Below, one piece after another: positions 17,216 to 28,800 of a stretch of DNA of 55,477 nucleotides; position 1 is the stretch's first letter, and each line of letters opens with the position of its first letter. A program made the translations under genes and the position numbers. The stretch lies in NCBI GenBank assembly GCA_032718475.1, contig JAUCBJ010008876.1, forward strand, positions 1 through 55,477. Reading direction: 5' to 3'. This DNA is from Nemertoderma westbladi (lineage: Eukaryota > Xenacoelomorpha > Nemertodermatida > Nemertodermatidae). The notes under the pieces were generated by a model, which worked only from the letters and a program-made list of their open reading frames with translations, did not search any database and was not told the DNA's origin.

Positions 17216-19348
17216 ACTAAATTATCACTTCCTCAACTCGAGTTGACCGCATTAACAGTTGGTGCTCGGCTCATTCGTTATGTTGCTGATACACTATCTC
17301 ATCAACTACCAAATTGTCGTCTGTGGGTGTGGTCTGACAGCCAAATCGCATTACATTGGGTCAAATCTAAAGGCATTATTAATCCTTATGTTCGTCGTCG
17401 AGTTGAAGAGATACATAGCATTCTACCAAATGCAGACTTTCGATACATTTCAACGAATGACAATCCCTCAGATATGTTATCCAGGGGAATAAAGGCGAAG
17501 ATACTTCTGAAATCCGATTTATGGCGATATGGTCCCAATTGGCTAACGTCATCTGATTGGCCTAAACAATCTCATGTTAACTACAATTATATTAATCAAC
17601 CACAAATAAATACATTGTGTCCAACAGTTGAATCCATATTATCTGTTCCAGAGCAACTGATAAACATTTCCAAATTCAGCAATTATGATAAACTACTTCG
17701 AGTGACAGCATATGTATTTATATTTATTCGCAAACTCAAATATAGAGTAAATTTGCGCAAGTCCATTAATGAACATAGTCAAATAGTAAATGATAATGTC
17801 AGAGATACTATAAATTCCAATGATATTAAAACTGCCGAGTTGTATTTAATTAAATACATACAACAAACTTGTTATCCTGATGTATATCGTTGTCTTTTGA
17901 ATGATAAGAGCAAGTCCCGCTCTCCTGCTATAATAAAACAGTTACGTTTGATTCTAGTAGATGGTATTATCCGATGTGCTGGAAGAATACAATATTCCGA
18001 TCTACCATGGAATACTCAGCAACCTATCCTACTTTATCCTGACCATGTATTTACCCGACTACTGATTTCATACGCCCATGAACGTATTTGTCATTCCGGT
18101 ATTGGCGACACTGTCACTTACCTTAGACAGAATTGGTGGATCCCTAGAATTCGACAAATCGTTAAATCCATATGTCGTAAATGTATTACTTGCAAACGTC
18201 TCAGAGGTCTCCCATACTCAACACCTCCTCCACCTCCATTACCTAGCTTTAGAGTTAATAAAACGAGACCATTTGAAACTACTGGTGTAGACTATACTGG
18301 TAGACTCATTGTAATAGATTGTAATGAACAAGTTAAAGTTTATATTGTCTTGTTTACTTGTGCGACTTCACGCGCTGTACATCTGGAAATAGCAAAAGAT
18401 GCCAGTGCGGAATCTTTCCTTTTTGCATTTCGACGTTTTATTGGGCGACGTTCTACTCCTTCTTTGATACTAAGCGATAATGCAACTAACTTCACTGCTG
18501 CAAATGATATTATAAAAGCTATACAGGATGATCCAGGTGTACGTGATTACCTACTTAATCAGAGGACTATTTGGAAGACGATTCCACCAGCTAGTCCTTG
18601 GTATGGAGGCTTCTGGGAAAGACTAATCAAAATGGTAAAGGATATTTTGAAAAAGATATTGGGACGTGCCTTGATTTCATTGGAGGAGCTCCAGACTGTC
18701 GTTATTGAAATTGAAGCTATTTTAAATGACCGGCCACTGACCTACGTGTCTTCTAACATTGATGACCTCAATCCCATTACACCCTCGACATTAATGGTTG
18801 GGCATCGTATTACCACATTGCCAAATCGAATTATCGAGCGAGATGATCTCGATGATCCAGACTTTGTACCACATTCGACACTGAATCGCCGTCAATTGTA
18901 CATACAAAACTTATTGCAAGCGTTTCAAAATCGCTGGTCCCACGAATATCTCACTGCATTGCGCGAGTACCATCGATGGGACAACCCATTTCCAACCACA
19001 CAAATTCGTTTAAATGACATCGTACAAATACATAATCCGCATTTACCACGTTCTAAATGGTCCCTTGGTCGTGTGATCACCTTACACCCCGGTAAGGATG
19101 GATGGGTACGATCTGTCGTCCTACGTACACAGTTAGGAACACTAGTACGCCCTGTACGGAAGTTGTATCCTCTAGAAACGGACAATAGTGAACTCGGCCC
19201 CCTTGATCAAACAACTACCGACACTCTCGTTCAACCAGAGCCCCCAGTAAGATCAGAGCGTCCACAACGCCAGGCGGCTACTGAAGCCCAACAACGAATC
19301 ACTACGATATACAATGAAATTGAATCCGAGAGTGAAATTAGTATATGA
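17216..19348 (+). CDS. pol: BEL/Pao pol, C-terminal part: rest of RNase H, integrase, DUF5641
   Basis: This is in the same frame as the preceding ORF, beyond a single TAG. It opens with the RNase H segment LPQLELTALTVGARL. The integrase follows: an HHCC zinc region (HERICHSG ... CRKCITC; residues about 278-320 from the TTG at 17243), then D in GVDYTG near 350, D in LSDNATNF near 412 and E in GGFWERL near 458. It ends with the BEL-specific DUF5641 domain (SKWSLGRVI, GWVRSVVLRT) and a polar tail. The stop is TGA, 178 bases before the 3' LTR. No other lesion is seen, so the TAG is the only obstacle to a complete polyprotein. Confidence 0.93.
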   Translation, partial: TKLSLPQLELTALTVGARLIRYVADTLSHQLPNCRLWVWSDSQIALHWVKSKGIINPYVRRRVEEIHSILPNADFRYISTNDNPSDMLSRGIKAKILLKSDLWRYGPNWLTSSDWPKQSHVNYNYINQPQINTLCPTVESILSVPEQLINISKFSNYDKLLRVTAYVFIFIRKLKYRVNLRKSINEHSQIVNDNVRDTINSNDIKTAELYLIKYIQQTCYPDVYRCLLNDKSKSRSPAIIKQLRLILVDGIIRCAGRIQYSDLPWNTQQPILLYPDHVFTRLLISYAHERICHSGIGDTVTYLRQNWWIPRIRQIVKSICRKCITCKRLRGLPYSTPPPPPLPSFRVNKTRPFETTGVDYTGRLIVIDCNEQVKVYIVLFTCATSRAVHLEIAKDASAESFLFAFRRFIGRRSTPSLILSDNATNFTAANDIIKAIQDDPGVRDYLLNQRTIWKTIPPASPWYGGFWERLIKMVKDILKKILGRALISLEELQTVVIEIEAILNDRPLTYVSSNIDDLNPITPSTLMVGHRITTLPNRIIERDDLDDPDFVPHSTLNRRQLYIQNLLQAFQNRWSHEYLTALREYHRWDNPFPTTQIRLNDIVQIHNPHLPRSKWSLGRVITLHPGKDGWVRSVVLRTQLGTLVRPVRKLYPLETDNSELGPLDQTTTDTLVQPEPPVRSERPQRQAATEAQQRITTIYNEIESESEISI

Positions 19349-19513
19349 TTGCTTATCCCGTTGAGAAATATTTTATAACCAAATATTTTTTTGTTACATT
19401 ATATGGTTCATTTTGTTTTGCATGTTATTTTGACGAAGGCTATATATATACATAATTTGAAAATATTAATTTTTATAGAGCCTAATTATTTAGCTAGAAG
19501 CGTTTATTTGTTC

Positions 19514-19526
19514 GGTGGCAGGAGTA
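19514..19526 (+). other. polypurine tract of BEL/Pao element
   Basis: The purine-rich run GGTGGCAGGAGTA ends directly at the TG of the 3' LTR, where plus-strand priming occurs. It is short and includes pyrimidines, so the limits are approximate. Confidence 0.55.
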
Positions 19527-19886
19527 TGTCCTAAATTACAGATAATTTTTATACTGTATTTAGGATTGAAGTAATATTTTAGTACCACATATTTTTTCTA
19601 TATATATGGCTGACTGCCTGATTATATTATTGTTACTATCCAACTACAGAAGGACGTGTCGTTGCCTTGTTCTGGCTTTCAGTCATTTACATACACAGAC
19701 TGTGTCTGTCTGTGTTATACTTACCGGTACCGTGATCTGGTGCCTTATACCGTTAATTATTATGTACTGAACTATAATTATCATATTTACCTAAATGCTA
19801 AGCAGTTTATTATTGTTATTAAGTAAGAAAGATTTTAAAACAATGAAAAACAACAGTTTTTACAGAACCGGCCTGGATTTCGCACA
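19527..19886 (+). repeat. 3' LTR of BEL/Pao element (360 bp)
   Basis: It is identical to the 5' LTR, begins TGTCC and ends CACA, and is followed by the GCTAC target duplication at 19887-19891 and then by the satellite in register. Confidence 0.97.
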
Positions 19887-22800
19887 GCTACAGACCGCCT
19901 CGGACAGCCCGGCCCCGAAACCACCAATAGCGCTACAGACCGCCTCGGACAGCCCGGCCCCGAAACCACCAATAGTGCTACAGACCGCCTCGGACAGCCC
20001 GGCCCCGAAACCACCAATAGCGCTACAGACCGCCTTGGACAGCCCGGCCCCGAAACCACCAATAGTGCTACAGACCGCCTCGGACAGCCCGGCCCCGAAA
20101 CCACCAATAGCGCTACAGACCGCCTCGGACAGCCCGGCCCCGAAACCACCAATAGTGCTACAGACCGCCTCGGACAGCCCGGCCCCGAAACCACCAATAG
20201 CGCTACAGACCGCCTCGGACAGCCCGGCCCCGAAACCACCAATAGTGCTACAGACCGCCTCGGACAGCCCAGCCCCGAAACCACCAATAGCGCCACAGAC
20301 CGCCTCGGACAGCCCGGCCCCGAAACCACCAATAGCGCTACAGACCGCCTCGGACAGCCCGGCCCCGAAACCACCAATAGTGCTACAGACCGCCTCGGAC
20401 AGCCCGGCCCCGAAACCACCAATAGCGCTAAAGACCGCCTCGGACAGCCCGGCCCCGAAACCACCAATAGCGCTACAGGCCGGCTCGGACAGCCTGTCCC
20501 GAAACCACCAATAGTGCTACAGACCGGCTCGGACAGCCCGGCCCCGAAACCACCAATAGTGCTACAGACCGCCTCGGACAGCCCGGCCCCGAAACCACCA
20601 ATAGCGCTACAGACCGCCTCGGACAGCCCGGCCCCGAAACCACCAATAGCGCTACAGACCAGCTCGGACAGCCCGGCCCCGAAACCACCAATAGTGCTAC
20701 AAACTGGCTCGGACAGCCCGGCCCCGAAACCACCAATAGTGCTACAGACCGGCTCGGACAGCCCGGCCCCGAAACCACCAATAGTGCTACAGACCGGCTC
20801 GGACAGCCCGGCCCCGAAACCACCAATAGCGCTACAGACCGGCTCGGACAGCCCGGCCCCGAAACCACCAATAGCGCTACAGACTGGCTCGGACAGCCCA
20901 GCAGACCGGCTCGTACAGCCCAGCAGACCGGCTCGGACAGCCCAGCAGACCGGCTCGGACAGCCCAGCAGACCGGCTTGGACAGCCCAGCAGACCGGCTC
21001 GGACAGCCCGGCCCCGAAACCACCAATAGCGCTACAGACCGGCTCGGACAGCCTGGCCCCGAAACCACCAATAGTGCTACAGACCGGCTCGGACAGCCCG
21101 GCCCCGAAACCACCAATAGCGCTACAGACCGGCTCGGACAGCCCGTCCCCGAAACCACCAATAGCGCTACAGACCGGCTCGGACAGCCCGGCCCCGAAAC
21201 CACCAATAGCGCTACAGACCGGCTCGGACAGCCCGGTCCCGAAACCACCAATAGCACTACAGACCGGCTCGGACAGCCCAGCCCCGAAACCACCAATAGT
21301 GCTACAGACCGGCTCGGACAGCCCGGCCCCGAAACCACCAATAGTGCTACAGACCGGCTCGGACAGCCCGGCCCCGAAACCACCAATAGCGCTACAGACC
21401 GGCTCGGACAGCCCGGCCCCGAAACCACCAATAGCGCTACAGACCGGCTCGGACAGCCCGGCCCCGAAACCACCAATAGCGCTACAGACCGGCTCGGACA
21501 GCCCGGCCCCGAAACCACCAATAGCGCTACAGACCGGCTCGGACAGCCCGGCCCCGAAACCACCAATAGCGCTACAGACTGGCTCGGACAGCCCGGCCCC
21601 GAAACCACCAATAGCGCTACAGACTGGCTTGGACAGCCCGGCCCCGAAACCACCAATAGCGCTACAGACCTGCTCGGACAGCCCGGCCCCGAAACCACCA
21701 ATAGCGCTACAGACCGGCTCGGACAGCCCGGCAGACCGGCTCGGACAGCCCGGCCCCGAAACCACCAATAGCGCTACAGACTGGCTCGGACAGCCTGGCC
21801 CCGAAACCACCAATAGCGCTACAGACCGGCTCGGACAGCCCGGCCCCGAAACCACCAATAGCGCTACAGACCGGCTCGGACAGCCCGGCAGACCGGCTCG
21901 GACAGCCCGGCCCCGAAACCACCAATAGCGCTACAGACTGGCTTGGACAGCCTGGCCCCGAAACCACCAATAGCGCTACAGACCGGCTCGGACAGCCCGG
22001 CCCCGAAACCACCAATAGCGCTACAGACCGGCTCGGACAGCCCGGCCCCGAAACCACCAATAGCGCTACAGACCGGCTCGGACAGCCCGGCCCCGAAACC
22101 ACCAATAGCGCTACAGACCAGCTCGGACAGCCCGGCCCCGAAACCACCAATAGCGCTACAGACCGGCTCGGACAGCCCGGCCCCGAAACCACCAATAGCG
22201 CTACAGACCGGCTCGGACAGCCCGGCCCCGAAACCACCAATAGCGCTACAGACCGGCTCGGACAGCCCGGCCCCGAAACCACCAATAGCGCTACAGACCG
22301 GCTCGGACAGCCCGGCCCCGAAACCACCAATAGCGCTACAGACCGGCTCGGACAGCCCGGCCCCGAAACCACCAATAGCGCTACAGACCGGCTCGGACAG
22401 CCCGGCCCCGAAACCACCAATAGCGCTACAGACCGGCTCGGACAGCCCGGCCCCGAAACCACCAATAGCGCTACAGACTGGCTCGGACAGCCCGGCCCCG
22501 AAACCACCAATAGCGCTACAGACTGGCTTGGACAGCCTGGCCCCGAAACCACCAATAGCGCTACAGACCGGCTCGGACAGCCCGGCCCCGAAACCACCAA
22601 TAGCGCTACAGACCTGGCTCGGACAGCCCGGCCCCGAAACCACCAATAGCGCTACAGACTGGCTCGGACAGCCTGGCCCCGAAACCACCAATAGCGCTAC
22701 AGACCGGCTCGGACAGCCCGGCCCCGAAACCACCAATAGCGCTACAGACCGGCTTCGGACAGCCCGGCCCCGAAACCACCAATAGCGCTACAGACTGGCT

Positions 22801-25800
22801 TGGACAGCCCGGCCCCGAAACCACCAATAGCGCTACAGACCGGCTCGGACAGCCCGGCCCCGAAACCACCAATAGCGCTACAGACCGGCTTGGACAGCCC
22901 GGCCCCGAAACCACCAATAGCGCTACAGACTGGCTTGGACAGCCCGGCCCCGAAACCACCAATAGCGCTACAGACTGGCTCGGACAGCCCGGCCCCGAAA
23001 CCACCAATAGCGCTACAGACCGGCTCGGACAGCCCGGCCCCGAAACCACCAATAGCGCTACAGACTGGCTCGGACAGCCCGGCCCCGAAACCACCAATAG
23101 CGCTACAGACCGGCTCGGACAGCCCGGCCCCGAAACCACCAATAGCGCTACAGACTGGCTCGGACAGCCCGGCCCCGAAACCACCAATAGCGCTACAGAC
23201 TGGCTCGGACAGCCCGGCCCCGAAACCACCAATAGCGCTACAGACTGGCTCGGACAGCCCGGCCCCGAAACCACCAATAGCGCTACAGACCGGCTCGGAC
23301 AGCCCGGCCCCGAAACCACCAATAGCGCTACAGACCGGCTTGGACAGCCCGGCCCCGAAACCACCAATAGCGCTACAGACCGGCTCGGACAGCCCGGCCC
23401 CGAAACCACCAATAGCGCTACAGACCGGCTTGGACAGCCCGGCCCCGAAACCACCAATAGCGCTACAGACTGGCTCGGACAGCCCGGCCCCGAAACCACC
23501 AATAGCGCTACAGACCGGCTTGGACAGCCCGGCCCCGAAACCACCAATAGCGCTACAGACCGGCTTGGACAGTCCGGCCCCGAAACCACCAATAGCGCTA
23601 CAGACTGGCTCGGACAGCCCGGCCCCGAAACCACCAATAGCGCTACAGACCGGCTTGGACAGCCTGGCCCCGAAACCACCAATAGCGCTACAGACCGCCT
23701 CGGACAGCCCGGCCCCGAAACCACCAATAGCGCTACAGACCGGCTTGGACAGCCCGGCCCCGAAACCACCAATAGCGCTACAGACCGGCTCGGACAGCCC
23801 GGCCCCGAAACCACCAATAGCGCTACAGACCGGCTCGGACAGCCTGGCCCCGAAACCACCAATAGCGCTACAGACCGGCTCGGACAGCCTGGCCCCGAAA
23901 CCACCAATAGCGCTACAGACCGGCTCGGACAGCCCGGCCCCGAAACCACCAATAGCGCTACAGACCGGCTCGGACAGCCCGGCCCCGAAACCACCAATAG
24001 CGCTACAGACTGGCTCGGACAGCCCGGCCCCGAAACCACCAATAGCGCTACAGACCGGCTTGGACAGCCCGGCCCCGAAACCACCAATAGCGCTACAGAC
24101 CGGCTTGGACAGCCCGGCCCCGAAACCACCAATAGCGCTACAGACTGGCTTGGACAGCCCGGCCCCGAAACCACCAATAGCGCTACAGACCGGCTCGGAC
24201 AGCCCGGCCCCGAAACCACCAATAGCGCTACAGACCGGCTCGGACAGCCCGGCCCCGAAACCACCAATAGCGCTACAGACCGGCTCGGACAGCCCGGCCC
24301 CGAAACCACCAATAGCGCTACAGACCGGCTCGGACAGCCCGGCCCCGAAACCACCAATAGCGCTACAGACCGGCTCGGACAGCCCGGCCCCGAAACCACC
24401 AATAGCGCTACAGACCGGCTCGGACAGCCCGGCCCCGAAACCACCAATAGCGCTACAGACCGGCTCGGACAGCCCGGCCCCGAAACCACCAATAGCGCTA
24501 CAGACCGGCTCGGACAGCCCGGCCCCGAAACCACCAATAGCGCTACAGACCGGCTTGGACAGCCCGGCCCCGAAACCACCAATAGCGCTACAGACCGGCT
24601 CGGACAGCCCGGCCCCGAAACCACCAATAGCGCTACAGACCGGCTCGGACAGCCCGGCCCCGAAACCACCAATAGCGCTACAGACCGGCTCGGACAGCCC
24701 GGCCCCGAAACCACCAATAGCGCTACAGACCGGCTCGGACAGCCCGGCCCCGAAACCACCAATAGCGCTACAGACCGGCTCGGACAGCCCGGCCCCGAAA
24801 CCACCAATAGCGCTACAGACCGGCTCGGACAGCCCGGCCCCGAAACCACCAATAGCGCTACAGACCGGCTCGGACAGCCCGGCCCCGAAACCACCAATAG
24901 CGCTACAGACCGGCTCGGACAGCCCGGCCCCGAAACCACCAATAGCGCTACAGACCGGCTCGGACAGCCTGGCCCCGAAACCACCAATAGCGCTACAGAC
25001 CGGCTTGGACAGCCTGGCCCCGAAACCACCAATAGCGCTACAGACCGGCTCGGACAGCCCGGCCCCGAAACCACCAATAGCGCTACAGACCGGCTCGGAC
25101 AGCCCGGCCCCGAAACCACCAATAGCGCTACAGACCGGCTCGGACAGCCCGGCCCCGAAACCACCAATAGCGCTACAGACCGGCTCGGACAGCCCGGCCC
25201 CGAAACCACCAATAGCGCTACAGACCGGCTCGGACAGCCCGGCCCCGAAACCACCAATAGCGCTACAGACCGGCTCGGACAGCCCGGCCCCGAAACCACC
25301 AATAGCGCTACAGACCGGCTCGGACAGCCCGGCCCCGAAACCACCAATAGCGCTACAGACCGGCTCGGACAGCCCGGCCCCGAAACCACCAATAGCGCTA
25401 CAGACCGGCTCGGACAGCCCGGCCCCGAAACCACCAATAGCGCTACAGACCGGCTCGGACAGCCCGGCCCCGAAACCACCAATAGCGCTACAGACCGGCT
25501 TGGACAGCCCGGCCCCGAAACCACCAATAGCGCTACAGACCGGCTTGGACAGCCCGGCCCCGAAACCACCAATAGCGCTACAGACCGGCTTGGACAGCCC
25601 GGCCCCGAAACCACCAATAGCGCTACAGACCGGCTTGGACAGCCCGGCCCCGAAACCACCAATAGCGCTACAGACCGGCTTGGACAGCCCGGCCCCGAAA
25701 CCACCAATAGCGCTACAGACTGGCTCGGACAGCCCGGCCCCGAAACCACCAATAGCGCTACAGACTGGCTTGGACAGCCCGGCCCCGAAACCACCAATAG

Positions 25801-28800
25801 CGCTACAGACCGGCTCGGACAGCCCGGCCCCGAAACCACCAATAGCGCTACAGACCGGCTCGGACAGCCCGGCCCCGAAACCACCAATAGCGCTACAGAC
25901 TGGCTCGGACAGCCCGGCCCCGAAACCACCAATAGCGCTACAGACTGGCTTGGACAGCCCGGCCCCGAAACCACCAATAGCGCTACAGACCGGCTTGGAC
26001 AGCCCGGCCCCGAAACCACCAATAGCGCTACAGACCGGCTCGGACAGCCCGGCCCCGAAACCACCAATAGCGCTACAGACTGGCTTGGACAGCCCGGCCC
26101 CGAAACCACCAATAGCGCTACAGACCGGCTTGGACAGCCCGGCCCCGAAACCACCAATAGCGCTACAGACCGGCTTGGACAGCCCGGCCCCGAAACCACC
26201 AATAGCGCTACAGACCGGCTTGGACAGCCCGGCCCCGAAACCACCAATAGCGCTACAGACTGGCTCGGACAGCCTGGCCCCGAAACCACCAATAGCGCTA
26301 CAGACCGGCTCGGACAGCCCGGCCCCGAAACCACCAATAGCGCTACAGACCGCCTCGGACAGCCCGGCCCCGAAACCACCAATAGCGCTACAGACCGGCT
26401 CGGACAGCCCGGCCCCGAAACCACCAATAGCGCTACAGACCGGCTCTGGACAGCCTGGCCCCGAAACCACCAATAGCGCTACAGACCGGCTCGGACAGCC
26501 CGGCCCCGAAACCACCAATAGCGCTACAGACCGGCTCGGACAGCCCGGCCCCGAAACCACCAATAGCGCTACAGACTGGCTCGGACAGCCCGGCCCCGAA
26601 ACCACCAATAGCGCTACAGACCGGCTCGGACAGCCTGGCCCCGAAACCACCAATAGCGCTACAGACCGGCTTGGACAGCCCGGCCCCGAAACCACCAATA
26701 GCGCTACAGACCGGCTTGGACAGCCCGGCCCCGAAACCACCAATAGCGCTACAGACTGGCTTGGACAGCCCGGCCCCGAAACCACCAATAGCGCTACAGA
26801 CCGGCTCGGACAGCCCGGCCCCGAAACCACCAATAGCGCTACAGACCGGCTCGGACAGCCCGGCCCCGAAACCACCAATAGCGCTACAGACCGGCTCGGA
26901 CAGCCCGGCCCCGAAACCACCAATAGCGCTACAGACCGGCTCGGACAGCCCGGCCCCGAAACCACCAATAGCGCTACAGACCGCCTCGGACAGCCCGGCC
27001 CCGAAACCACCAATAGCGCTACAGACCGGCTCGGACAGCCCGGCCCCGAAACCACCAATAGCGCTACAGACCGGCTCGGACAGCCCGGCCCCGAAACCAC
27101 CAATAGCGCTACAGACCGGCTCGGACAGCCCGGCCCCGAAACCACCAATAGCGCTACAGACCGGCTCGGACAGCCCGGCCCCGAAACCACCAATAGCGCT
27201 ACAGACCGGCTCGGACAGCCCGGCCCCGAAACCACCAATAGCGCTACAGACCGGCTCGGACAGCCCGGCCCCGAAACCACCAATAGCGCTACAGACCGGC
27301 TCGGACAGCCCGGCCCCGAAACCACCAATAGCGCTACAGACCGGCTTGGACAGCCCGGCCCCGAAACCACCAATAGCGCTACAGACCGGCTTGGACAGCC
27401 CGGCCCCGAAACCACCAATAGCGCTACAGACCGGCTCGGACAGCCCGGCCCCGAAACCACCAATAGCGCTACAGACCGGCTCGGACAGCCCGGCCCCGAA
27501 ACCACCAATAGCGCTACAGACTGGCTCGGACAGCCCGGCCCCGAAACCACCAATAGCGCTACAGACCGGCTCGGACAGCCCGGCCCCGAAACCACCAATA
27601 GCGCTACAGACCGGCTCGGACAGCCCGGCCCCGAAACCACCAATAGCGCTACAGACTGGCTCGGACAGCCCGGCCCCGAAACCACCAATAGCGCTACAGA
27701 CCGGCTCGGACAGCCCGGCCCCGAAACCACCAATAGCGCTACAGACCGGCTCGGACAGCCCGGCCCCGAAACCACCAATAGCGCTACAGACCGGCTCGGA
27801 CAGCCCGGCCCCGAAACCACCAATAGCGCTACAGACTGGCTCGGACAGCCTGGCCCCGAAACCACCAATAGCGCTACAGACCGGCTCGGACAGCCCGGCC
27901 CCGAAACCACCAATAGCGCTACAGACCGGCTCGGACAGCCCGGCCCCGAAACCACCAATAGCGCTACAGACTGGCTCGGACAGCCCGGCCCCGAAACCAC
28001 CAATAGCGCTACAGACCGGCTCGGACAGCCCGGCCCCGAAACCACCAATAGCGCTACAGACCGGCTCGGACAGCCCGGCCCCGAAACCACCAATAGCGCT
28101 ACAGACCGGCTCGGACAGCCCGGCCCCGAAACCACCAATAGCGCTACAGACTGGCTCGGACAGCCCGGCCCCGAAACCACCAATAGCGCTACAGACCGGC
28201 TTGGACAGCCCGGCCCCGAAACCACCAATAGCGCTACAGACCGGCTTGGACAGCCCGGCCCCGAAACCACCAATAGCGCTACAGACCGCCTCGGACAGCC
28301 CGGCCCCGAAACCACCAATAGCGCTACAGACCGGCTCGGACAGCCCGGCCCCGAAACCACCAATAGCGCTACAGACCGGCTTGGACAGCCCGGCCCCGAA
28401 ACCACCAATAGCGCTACAGACCGGCTTGGACAGCCCGGCCCCGAAACCACCAATAGCGCTACAGACCGGCTTGGACAGCCCGGCCCCGAAACCACCAATA
28501 GCGCTACAGACCGGCCCCGAAACCACCAATAGCGCTACAGACCGGCTTGGACAGTCCGGCCCCGAAACCACCAATAGCGCTACAGACCGGCCCCGAAACC
28601 ACCAATAGCGCTACAGACCGGCTTGGACAGTCTGGCCCCAAAACCACCAATAGCGCTACAGACCGGCTCGGACAGCCCGGCAGACCGGCTCGGACAGCCC
28701 GGCCCCGAAACCACCAATAGCGCTACAGACCGGCTCGGACAGCCCGGCCCCGAATCCACCAATAGCGCTACAGACCGGCTTGGACAGCCCGGCCCCAAAA

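Larger units (their letters stand above)
13188..19886 (+). mobile_element. complete BEL/Pao LTR retrotransposon nested in satellite
   Basis: A 6699-bp element with identical 360-bp LTRs, primer site, one gag-pol frame interrupted by one TAG, polypurine tract and a 5-bp GCTAC target duplication. Both flanks are the same 90-bp higher-order phase of the 45-bp satellite, showing that it inserted into an already homogenised array. Confidence 0.96.

Noticed and set aside
22742-28532. Apparent proteins of over 1900 residues on both strands
   Set aside because: They are 15-residue repeats forced by the 45-bp satellite. Two frames per strand are open equally well and there is no non-repeat domain, start context or splice evidence.
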